From positions 1-64,000 of the forward strand of contig SCNS01000024.1 in assembly GCA_005503215.1 (NCBI GenBank): DNA of 64,000 bases, in the 5' to 3' direction. Positions 35,257-42,978 of the stretch are shown here, piece after piece. Position numbers and translations under genes: made by a program. This DNA is from Sphingomonadaceae bacterium 3R27C6 (lineage in GTDB: Bacteria > Pseudomonadota > Alphaproteobacteria > Sphingomonadales > Sphingomonadaceae). Positions within the stretch are counted from its first letter, which is position 1. Each line of letters opens with the position of its first letter. The notes below the pieces were generated by a model. The model was not told where the DNA came from. It was given only the letters and a program-made list of their open reading frames with translations, and did not search any database.

Positions 35257-36412
35257 CGGCCAGCTCCGTCAGATAGTTTCGCGTAATTCCCCACCGAAAA
35301 TCCAGTCGCGCATGCCCTGAGGCGCCCGACCATCGTTCAAGCGGTCCATCGTGAAGCAAACGTGCCTTTCCGCGCTTCAAACCGTGCTCACGACGCTTGA
35401 GCAACTCGATCGCGCGCTCGTCAGACTGAATCGAAATGCCTCGCTGCCGCGCAAGACCTATCCACTCTCGAATGAACGAGCGCGTTGGCGACCTCAAATT
35501 ATGACTCGTTCGTCCGACAAGTCCAAAAAGGCCATCCACATCCCAATCATCTAATCTGAGCTGTTGCAGGTCGTTGTGCCAATCCTCGAGCTCATCTGTG
35601 TAGCGACCGCATAATTCTTCCGCCTCAGCGTGCTTGCTCGCATTGGGATTGTCTCCGGCGCGGCGCGCTAGGAGGAGATTGTAGAGCACGCTCGCACCGT
35701 ACATTACGCCCGAGAAGCGCTCCGCGTGATCGAGTATTGCACGGTTTGAATCGGATATGTTTCGCGCGACAATCTGCCATGGCCATTGTTCGTTCCGTTC
35801 TCCGCCGTCGGCAGCGAGCTCATTGAGCAAGCTCGACTTCGCGCTGATGGCGAAACGGTCCCTAAGAAAATCCGCCTCTTCGCCATCGAGGTCAAAGTCG
35901 CACTTTTTGAACAAGCCGTCCGGCGGCTCTGGAAGATTTGACGACCAAAGCCGCAGGTCATGATCCCGCAGACTTTCAGGTCCGTAGGAAAGAAAGGTGT
36001 TCGGGGTACCAGCCATTGGCCGGATTCCAAGTGTATGAAGACCGGCCCAATAGACGCTGGACGCAAGACGTTTAAGATTTCTGCCCGCGTCGCGACCAAT
36101 AACGCCGGTCGTCTCACCACCCGCCAAGAGCGCCTCGCTCAATTGAAATTCAAGGTCGCGAGCGAATGCGACGCGCTCGGCAGGCGTGCCCTTTTGACGT
36201 TGTGCCTCGCGATAGATCCAAGGGACAAACAGCATATAGCGAAGTCGGGTTTGAATCGTGCTCGTACCCGGGAAGAGCAAGTCGGCTATCGCGTCACGAA
36301 CGGTCCCTAGGCCGAGCTCATCCCGCGCCTCAGGCTGCTTGAACAGATCAATAAGAGTCTGCGCTCGCCGGCGCTCGTCCGGGTCAAAATCTATCCAGGC
36401 CAGATAGGACAT
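35246..36412 (-). CDS. DUF6361 family protein
   Basis: This is a 388-residue soluble protein with the DUF6361 hallmark near its N-terminus: AWIDFDPDERRRAQTLIDLF, then RDELGLGTVRDAIADLLFPGTSTIQTRLRYMLFVPW. The biochemical role of the family is unknown to me. It is repeatedly found next to helicase and PLD genes in defence islands, which is established by context rather than by assay. Here its 3' end overlaps the PLD gene, while 102 bases separate it from the Hsp70-like gene upstream. It may be a scaffold or sensor subunit. Confidence 0.8.
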   Translation of the reverse strand: MSYLAWIDFDPDERRRAQTLIDLFKQPEARDELGLGTVRDAIADLLFPGTSTIQTRLRYMLFVPWIYREAQRQKGTPAERVAFARDLEFQLSEALLAGGETTGVIGRDAGRNLKRLASSVYWAGLHTLGIRPMAGTPNTFLSYGPESLRDHDLRLWSSNLPEPPDGLFKKCDFDLDGEEADFLRDRFAISAKSSLLNELAADGGERNEQWPWQIVARNISDSNRAILDHAERFSGVMYGASVLYNLLLARRAGDNPNASKHAEAEELCGRYTDELEDWHNDLQQLRLDDWDVDGLFGLVGRTSHNLRSPTRSFIREWIGLARQRGISIQSDERAIELLKRREHGLKRGKARLLHDGPLERWSGASGHARLDFRWGITRNYLTELADAG

Positions 36413-36514
36413 ATCGTTCTTTCAAGTTTCGGCGTTTGATGAGGTGCAATCGACCGATGACAAGTCGTTGGGCGTAGAGGAGGCGCCGAGAGGCGAGAGA
36501 TGCCCGCGAGGCCC

Positions 36515-38386
36515 CTACACTTGGTCTTTCCCGATCATCGACGGAAAGCCATCATCCGCCAGCGGCAGCGGTTCGATCTGTGACGGCAATTTGATGCGCA
36601 AGATGTCCGGCTCATCTTGTGCCAAGCCGTAAGCCAGCAACAGCCGGCCAGAATCACAGCGTTTGCGCGTCATATGCTTTGGCGGTTTCGGCCTGTAGGC
36701 CTTTCGATCTCCGAGAATTCGGCCCGGCATGCTGTCGACGAAGGCGGCGTGAACCTCGGTCGCACATCCTCCGCCAGTCGTCACGAGCTGCACCGGCTCG
36801 CGGCGCAAGCTCGGCCTGAAACAACCGGGAGCAACCGTCGGAAGGCAGGCTCGCTTGTAAACGAGGTTGAACTGGTGATCGCAGGCTGACCGGAAAACGT
36901 TATCGTCGATCTCGGCTTCGCGCGCTGTGTCGAGCGCCGCCGCACCCAATAGTTCGACGCCGGCCGAGAAGGCTGCAATGTTGGTACCTTCATCATCGTC
37001 ATTGAGGTTGAACGCGACGATATCGAGGGTCGAGGCTCCAACATCCACCAGCACATGCGACCGGCGGTAAGATGTCGGCAATTTGGCATATCCGGCCAAA
37101 GCCGCACAAAGCTCGGGAACTACGATATAGCCGGGCGGAAGCTCGCCGGATGAAGCACGATAAGCCTGCCGCACCTTGTCCAAACTAAGGTTGGTGCAAT
37201 CGGCAGCAACCACGCGCGCGGCGCTCAGGATACGCCTGAATATTCCGAATGAGGCGGCGTCATCGTGAGCTGCGGTCGGGATGCCAAAATTGAAAGAAAG
37301 AAAGTGCGATCCACCGGCAGGGCCAAGCGGTCGGGCCTCGGCGTACCAGCCGGTGAGATGCGCCATATGCAGCGCGATGAAGGCAACGGCCGCATCGGCA
37401 CGGGTTACGGGAACTTCCGGCCGGATACGCTCGCCGTCATAGCCGGCAATGATCCCCGTTTTGAAACCGTCAAGCGGCGTCGCGTTGTTCGACGGGACCA
37501 GCGAAAAACGCTGACTGTCAGGATCAAACCAGATCACGGTCTGCCACAGATAAGGGTGATCTCGCGACCGCAGCTCTTTCGGAACCTCCATTGCCGCAAC
37601 CGGATCATCAGCTGCGTAGGGCTGATGAAACACCACCTTCAGCGAGCTGGTGCCGAAGTCAAACCCCACCAAATAGCCGCTCTCGTCGCGCTCCGGTCGC
37701 TCGGCGAGCAAACGGCTCCCGGTAGCGATATGATCGCCAATTTCCCGCGAAACAGCAGTGCGAACCGAAATCGCTCGCGCTTCAATCGCCGGCGTCGACC
37801 TCTTCACGACATCCCGGATATGATCGAACGCCTCCTCCACCGGACTCTTGCGGCTCTTGGGCACTTCGCCGGGGGCTGCGGCAGAATGCGGCGCCGAGAC
37901 AGTGCTGCGGGAAGCCTCATCGGCATGGTTGGTCACCGGAGAGGATGGGGGAACCGGCGGCAAGCTGGCTTCATCGCGTTGCAGCCTAGCCCGTGCCGCA
38001 GGCGTCAGGTCCCCGACCAGGGCAGGAGGCGTGCGTGATGGTCGAGCTGGAACTCTGGAAGGATCGATTTCCCGTTTTGGGGGGCGAGATTTCTTCGACA
38101 CCTCGACCGCCCTGCCCCGCCGATCGACTATGCCATTCCCAGGCGCCAATCCCCTCGGCGACCGTCCGGCTTCGGAGTCACCGCAGTTGAAGGCATGTCT
38201 AGCGAGCATTTGTTGCTCCATGTCCGAAACGTCGATCGGAGCACGGCTCTCAGGGACGCTGCCGCTGGACTGATGACGGCCTGCCCCCGCACCGTTGCGC
38301 GGAGCCTGCGCATTTTCGTGCATGGCCGCTTGCAGCCCTCTCAGCTGGTCTGCGAGGCTTGTTGGGCGACGATCCTTTGCCATCAT
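36515..38386 (-). CDS. Hsp70/actin-fold ATPase with disordered N-terminal extension
   Basis: In this 623-residue protein, roughly the first 235 residues are low-complexity (Pro, Ala, Ser, Arg) and probably disordered. From there an Hsp70/actin-type ATPase begins: phosphate-1 GFDFGTSSLK near 244, phosphate-2 LVDVGASTLD near 450, and an adenosine-type TTGGGCATE near 537. There is no substrate-binding domain as in DnaK, so it is an ATPase core only. It overlaps the SNF2 stop in an ATGA and is firmly part of operon 2. A fused or associated Hsp70-like switch is unusual in helicase/nuclease defence systems. It may control assembly or activation of the complex, which is a hypothesis. Confidence 0.8.
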   Translation of the reverse strand: MMAKDRRPTSLADQLRGLQAAMHENAQAPRNGAGAGRHQSSGSVPESRAPIDVSDMEQQMLARHAFNCGDSEAGRSPRGLAPGNGIVDRRGRAVEVSKKSRPPKREIDPSRVPARPSRTPPALVGDLTPAARARLQRDEASLPPVPPSSPVTNHADEASRSTVSAPHSAAAPGEVPKSRKSPVEEAFDHIRDVVKRSTPAIEARAISVRTAVSREIGDHIATGSRLLAERPERDESGYLVGFDFGTSSLKVVFHQPYAADDPVAAMEVPKELRSRDHPYLWQTVIWFDPDSQRFSLVPSNNATPLDGFKTGIIAGYDGERIRPEVPVTRADAAVAFIALHMAHLTGWYAEARPLGPAGGSHFLSFNFGIPTAAHDDAASFGIFRRILSAARVVAADCTNLSLDKVRQAYRASSGELPPGYIVVPELCAALAGYAKLPTSYRRSHVLVDVGASTLDIVAFNLNDDDEGTNIAAFSAGVELLGAAALDTAREAEIDDNVFRSACDHQFNLVYKRACLPTVAPGCFRPSLRREPVQLVTTGGGCATEVHAAFVDSMPGRILGDRKAYRPKPPKHMTRKRCDSGRLLLAYGLAQDEPDILRIKLPSQIEPLPLADDGFPSMIGKDQV

Positions 38387-41300
38387 GCCTGCTCCATCAG
38401 ATCAACGATGGCGAGGCCGACCAGCTTTGGCTCATCGTAACTGAAGGATTCTTCGCGCCGCTGTATCGCGTCGAGCTTCAGGTTGAGCCGAGCCATCAGC
38501 TTCTCGAACTTGCCCTGCACGGCGTAAACGAGTTGCTGGCGTTTCGCGCTGCCGGAATAGCGATGCTCCCTGATCTGGGTCTCGGCCCGTTCCTGCTCGC
38601 GCCGTGCATGTTCCTCGATCAACGACCGCTGCGTGTCGACAAGATCATAATGCCGTGCCGCTTCCGCGCTCTCAAAATCGGAGCGTGCCTCCTTAAGCGA
38701 TTGAGCCAGCTCTTCGAACGTCGGCATCGCCGCAAGACACTCGTCCGGCGGCAGAAGATTGAGCCGCGGCTCTTCCGACAGTGCTTCGAGCAAAATCTGC
38801 TCGGCGACCTCCTCGGAAAGCGCCACCTGACCTCCGAGCGCAGCTCCTACAAAGGCGAGCTTGTCGACCGGCACTATGCCTTCAACGGACCATCGCTCGA
38901 TGGCGATAGCGTAGCGTCCGGCAGGCACGCCCCATTCTTCTGTCACCGGAATCTGAAATGCTGTGACAGGTCGTGCGAGCGAGCTTCCCTGCTTTCGGTC
39001 GAGCATTTGGGCGCTGAAACGCGACAATGGATGAGTCATCGGAATGGCTTCGACACCGCGAAACCGCGACGGGTTCGGATTGCTACCGAAAATGCTCCTG
39101 ACGACGGTCTCGCGCGCAAACTTTGTCGGATAGCGCCGGGCGTTGTTGTTTCGAAACTGGTTGAATTCGGCGGCCGCGGCGGCGGACAGCCGGATATCAT
39201 AAGCCTCGATCTCAATATTGGCTGCCCGATCAATTCGGGTACCGCGATAGGACCCGGCCAGGATACCCGAGACATAGTCGCGCAGGTCCGCTGCGGTGAG
39301 GCGCTTGTGCGGCGCCTGCGCGTCGTTGATGCGCTGCAAAATGCTGTCGCCGTGTGCAACTAGCCCGGGCGCCTCGCGCTCAAGCTGCTCCGCTTCGGCC
39401 TTGCGCTGTTCGGCTGCGAGCACAGACCTATCAAGCTCGATCGCGCGTTGCTCGACCGTTAGTTCGGGATTGACGAGCGCAATCTCGATATCCCGGATGA
39501 TATCACCCAATATGGGCTCGAAATCTCCGAGCGCCGTCCGGATGATGCCCAGCCGCTCGTACAGCCGGTCATAGACCTGCTCTTCGATGGTGTCCTTCGA
39601 GATCAGATTGATGATGTCGATCGACTGCGACTGCTGCCCGATGCGATCGATACGGCCAATCCGCTGCTCGACCTTCATGGGATTCCAAGGCAAGTCCCAG
39701 TTAAAGAGGATACGGCAAAACTGAAGGTCGAGACCCTCACCGCCGACTTCGGAGGTCAAAAGGATCGTGCCTCCCGGCGCATCGCCGAACATATTCACGA
39801 TTGATTGGCGATCCCCCGCCACGCCTCCATGGAGTTCGAGAACCTCGAAACCTTTGGCACGCAGTTTTTGTTCGAGGTGAGCGATCGATTTGCGGAAGCT
39901 ACTGAAGATGATGATCTTCTCGTCGGGCGTTTCCATGCGAATGCGGCGCAGCCATTCGGCAAGACGCTCAAATTTTGTGTCATTCGCTTCCAGCGTCCGC
40001 AGTCGAACAGGATCGTCGCAAATCTCTCCCAGAGCTTCCGTCAGGGGGCCGGGTATGGGGCCGCTCGATCCTGCGTCATCATCCTCGTCGAGTGTAAGCT
40101 GTCCGCTTCGCGTGCCCCAGTGGCGATATGCCGCAGGCAGGCTCGAGGCCAGCAACCGCTGGGTCTGCGCGAGGAGAAAGCGCTCGTTGATGTCATGCCT
40201 GTAAGCATAGGCCTCGATCCGAGCCGTCGCTTCGTCATAAAAGTCCCGTTCGGCCTCGGTCATTTCCCATCGCGCCGTTTGAGGACGTCGCTCAACCTTG
40301 AACTCGGCAACGTCGCGCCGGCGGGTGCGATTGATTATCGAGCCAAGAAGCGACATCTCTTCGAGGCGTGCCGCTATCTTGATGCGGTTAGCTGGGGAAT
40401 CCTCGACACCCTTGGCGAATTCTTCGCGCAAACGCTCCAAGCGGCTGCCTGTCTTCAGCACCTGGCCTTCAGGTAAATCTGCGACAAGGGCCGCGACGCT
40501 TGCCATCGGGACCTTTGGATTTCGCGCCGCCTCCCACGCAGCCACATAGGGCGCGTTTTCTTCCTGCAGCATGTCGAACAACCACTCGCGTTCGAATGTA
40601 TCGGGATCGATAAGCTTCAGCAGGGCACGCAAGTCATTTGCCCGGAGGTTGATCGGTGTGGCCGACAAAAACAGGCTATAATCGGCGACGTCGGTGACCA
40701 ACTGACCGAGTTGATGATTCATCGTGTCGGTGTTGCGCAGATGGTGCGCCTCATCGATCACAACCAGATCGAAAAGGTCGTCGCCGGCTTCCGCGAGATA
40801 TTCCGCCAGGTCGGCGCGCGGTCCACTGACATCTTCATCGGGGTCGCTCCATCCTTTCGGCGGACGCAGGCTCGGCATGGATGCAATGACCGCAAAGCCC
40901 TCTCTGTGTTCGCTGTCATCCTTGAGCGTCTGAAGCAGCCCCTTGGCATCTTTGATCTGTGCGAGGACGTTGAACTTGCTGCGCAGTTCGTCGCGCCACT
41001 TCTCGCAGAGTGGCTTGGGACAAATGATCAGGAGACGGCGACAATCGAAGCGGGCGACAAGCTCCGTCCAGACCAGCCCCGCTTCGATCGTCTTTCCAAG
41101 GCCGACCTCATCAGCGATGAGCAAGCCCCGCGACGGCGAATTGAGGAGCTTCAATACGGGCTTGAACTGGTAGGCGTGGAACTCCGTGTTGGTCGCACCA
41201 AGGCTGTAGATCATGTCCGCAAGGCGGCCGGTCATCCGAAGATGCGTGATAACACGCCGAAGGTCGCCGGGCGCAGACAGCTTGCCAAACTTCAGGTCTT

Positions 41301-41481
41301 CGAATGGATCAGCGACGGCAAGGATCGCTTCGAGCTGGGCGCTAGGGACTTTCCTGCGGCCCGTCGGGAAGTCGATCCAAAGAAAGGTGCGCCCATGGAC
41401 TTCTTCCGCAGGCTCCCTTCCGACCGTCCCGACAGTAGACGGATCATTTTTGAAGCGAACAAGCTCACCAGCCGAGAACAT
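38383..41481 (-). CDS. SNF2/RapA-like helicase, first gene of defence operon 2
   Basis: This is a 1032-residue SNF2-family ATPase. Motif I (DEVGLGKTIEAG) is near residue 127, DEAH near 242 with LSATPINL following, and the second lobe ends with RIGRIDRIGQQ near residue 610. About 400 C-terminal residues include a helical, Glu/Arg-rich segment. The overall layout resembles DrmD and the first-operon SNF2 protein, but the two are clearly different sequences. The start at 41481 has AAGGGAAG upstream. It is the first large gene of operon 2, 76 bases downstream of the DUF4258-like gene, and is probably transcribed with it. Confidence 0.85.
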   Translation of the reverse strand: MFSAGELVRFKNDPSTVGTVGREPAEEVHGRTFLWIDFPTGRRKVPSAQLEAILAVADPFEDLKFGKLSAPGDLRRVITHLRMTGRLADMIYSLGATNTEFHAYQFKPVLKLLNSPSRGLLIADEVGLGKTIEAGLVWTELVARFDCRRLLIICPKPLCEKWRDELRSKFNVLAQIKDAKGLLQTLKDDSEHREGFAVIASMPSLRPPKGWSDPDEDVSGPRADLAEYLAEAGDDLFDLVVIDEAHHLRNTDTMNHQLGQLVTDVADYSLFLSATPINLRANDLRALLKLIDPDTFEREWLFDMLQEENAPYVAAWEAARNPKVPMASVAALVADLPEGQVLKTGSRLERLREEFAKGVEDSPANRIKIAARLEEMSLLGSIINRTRRRDVAEFKVERRPQTARWEMTEAERDFYDEATARIEAYAYRHDINERFLLAQTQRLLASSLPAAYRHWGTRSGQLTLDEDDDAGSSGPIPGPLTEALGEICDDPVRLRTLEANDTKFERLAEWLRRIRMETPDEKIIIFSSFRKSIAHLEQKLRAKGFEVLELHGGVAGDRQSIVNMFGDAPGGTILLTSEVGGEGLDLQFCRILFNWDLPWNPMKVEQRIGRIDRIGQQSQSIDIINLISKDTIEEQVYDRLYERLGIIRTALGDFEPILGDIIRDIEIALVNPELTVEQRAIELDRSVLAAEQRKAEAEQLEREAPGLVAHGDSILQRINDAQAPHKRLTAADLRDYVSGILAGSYRGTRIDRAANIEIEAYDIRLSAAAAAEFNQFRNNNARRYPTKFARETVVRSIFGSNPNPSRFRGVEAIPMTHPLSRFSAQMLDRKQGSSLARPVTAFQIPVTEEWGVPAGRYAIAIERWSVEGIVPVDKLAFVGAALGGQVALSEEVAEQILLEALSEEPRLNLLPPDECLAAMPTFEELAQSLKEARSDFESAEAARHYDLVDTQRSLIEEHARREQERAETQIREHRYSGSAKRQQLVYAVQGKFEKLMARLNLKLDAIQRREESFSYDEPKLVGLAIVDLMEQA

Positions 41482-41557
41482 CTACTTCCCTTCCCCCAAG
41501 GAACGTCCTTGCGTCCCAATAATCATCGGGCACGTCAATGCGATTTACCTCGTCCGT

Positions 41558-41827
41558 TCAGAACTTCAGGCGGTGCAGACGATGTGCTGCCGTAACGATC
41601 GCCCCGTCGTCGCTGACGACGACATAGCTGTCGAGCGCACCCTCGAGTTTCGAATAGCGCTCGCGCCCGAATGCGCCTGCCAGCCGCCGCCGGGATTTCT
41701 TGTCGAGATAATAAATGTCCGCGCCGCGATGCCGACGGCGCGCGCCGTAAGCGAGGATCGCATCCACCGCTTCGGTCGAAATTCCGCGCTGCTGGATGCG
41801 CTGCCTCGCATGCTTAGTCAGTCCCAT
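41558..41827 (-). CDS. Small DUF4258-like protein
   Basis: This 89-residue basic protein has HARQRIQQRGISTEAVDAIL near the N-terminus and DIYYLDKKSRRRL in the middle, matching the DUF4258 pattern of short, toxin-sized proteins (R-M-x-R-G-I-S). The ATG at 41827 has GGAGG seven bases upstream; the longer frame is not needed. It is the first gene after an operator candidate at 41870-41887, and the SNF2 gene follows. It may be a stand-alone toxin-like or regulatory protein, or a small component of operon 2. Confidence 0.65.
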   Translation of the reverse strand: MGLTKHARQRIQQRGISTEAVDAILAYGARRRHRGADIYYLDKKSRRRLAGAFGRERYSKLEGALDSYVVVSDDGAIVTAAHRLHRLKF

Positions 41828-41869
41828 ACTGTCCTCCCAATGGTTACCGAGCATCCAAAATAGGAGATT

Positions 41870-41887
41870 GGGACGACAAAAACTGTC
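41870..41887 (-). promoter_or_regulatory. Operator candidate, copy 2 of WYL-associated motif
   Basis: On the minus strand this reads GACAGTTTTTGTCGTCCC. It differs at one of 18 positions from the copy at 42929-42946 and has the same GACA-N5-TGTC inverted repeat. It lies 43 bases upstream of the DUF4258-like start and points toward defence operon 2. Weak similarity continues for about 15 bases past the motif. Confidence 0.7.
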
Positions 41888-41923
41888 ACCCGTTGATGCG
41901 GCGCCGAATTTAGCCCTAACCCG

Positions 41924-42928
41924 TTACGGCAAGGCTTCAAACTCGCGCTGGTGTCCGTGCACCATCTCGCGAAGCCGAGCGGGCTGCAACACCTCGACCG
42001 ACTTCCCCCATGAATAGAGGTGCCAGCACATTTCGAGGTGTCCCGACGCTTTGAAGCGCACGAGCAAGGAGCCGTCGGGCTCTTCCTCGACACTCTGCGT
42101 AGGGTGGAAGACGAACCGCCGGGCATGGGGTGCCGCGTCGGGCGAGAAGCGCCAAATGACGTCACCATGTTCGGCAGCATTCTCGAACGAGCCAAAGCCC
42201 TTTTCGGAATGTTCGCGGATATTGAAGCCGGGATCGATCTCGAAGCTCGTGTCGAGCACCTCCGCCGAGTAGATTTCCTCGACCCGGTAATGGCGCAGCG
42301 GCGCCGTTGCCGGCTTGGCCGTGTCGCGCGCGACGAGATAGCGGCGCACACCCAACAAGAGGCCGTGCGGCGCCACCACACGCTCGCTTGGCTTGTCCTG
42401 CGTCCGGCGCCGATATGAGATGCGGAGCAAAAAAGGCCCCTTCAGGCTCTCCGATATCGCGCTGTCGACCTCGCTCGTCCCCGCCGGTCGCGGCCCCGGA
42501 CGAGCGGCATGCCCCAGCGCTTCGAGCAGGGCTTCCTCGTCGACAGCCAATCGTGTGCCCGCATGAGCGGGAATTAGCGCCCTCACCTTCCGTTCCATCT
42601 GGCGGACCGTTGCAGCCTCAGCGGCCATGCCGGCCGCGTCGAGCTGACGTATGGCCGTCGTCATTGCGGCAAGTTCCTCGGCCGATGGCAACAGCAAGGG
42701 CGCAATCGCGCGCGCAGGGATGCGCCATCGCCGCTTGCGATCGTCACCGTCTTCGGGCTCGGTCTGCGGAAAAGCCGCCTCAAGCGCGACGGTCATGCGC
42801 TGCGCCGATCGGTGGACGCAGCCGAACTCCTCGACAATCTCTTCGAGAGACACGCCGCTGCGGCGCGTCGCCATCATCGCCAGCTTGAGAAGGTCCTGGG
42901 CCTTTGCAAACGACATCCGATTCTCCAT
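41924..42928 (-). CDS. WYL-domain transcriptional regulator (BrxR/CapW-like)
   Basis: This 334-residue regulator has an N-terminal winged helix (AKAQDLLKLAMMATRRSGVSLEEIVEEFG), a central WYL domain beginning near residue 160 (LLRISYRRRTQ, PHGLLLGVRRYLVAR), and a C-terminal WCX-like extension ending with SVEVLQPARLREMV. Regulators with this architecture (BrxR, CapW) repress defence operons and respond to phage or DNA-damage signals. It is divergent from the nuclease-helicase gene, with only 50 bases between, and upstream on the same strand as operon 2. Identical operator candidates occur in front of both. The start may be ATG 42928 or 42916. Confidence 0.88.
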   Translation of the reverse strand: MENRMSFAKAQDLLKLAMMATRRSGVSLEEIVEEFGCVHRSAQRMTVALEAAFPQTEPEDGDDRKRRWRIPARAIAPLLLPSAEELAAMTTAIRQLDAAGMAAEAATVRQMERKVRALIPAHAGTRLAVDEEALLEALGHAARPGPRPAGTSEVDSAISESLKGPFLLRISYRRRTQDKPSERVVAPHGLLLGVRRYLVARDTAKPATAPLRHYRVEEIYSAEVLDTSFEIDPGFNIREHSEKGFGSFENAAEHGDVIWRFSPDAAPHARRFVFHPTQSVEEEPDGSLLVRFKASGHLEMCWHLYSWGKSVEVLQPARLREMVHGHQREFEALP

Positions 42929-42946
42929 GACAGCTTTTGTCGTCCC
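42929..42946 (+). promoter_or_regulatory. Operator candidate, copy 1 of WYL-associated motif
   Basis: GACAGCTTTTGTCGTCCC contains the inverted repeat GACA-N5-TGTC and is followed by a second small dyad, GTCG-TCC-CGAC. It touches the WYL gene start codon on one side and lies about 32 bases before the nuclease-helicase start on the other, so binding would control both genes. Confidence 0.75.
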
Positions 42947-42978
42947 GACCTGCCATAGCGGAATAAAGGGGATTGTGT

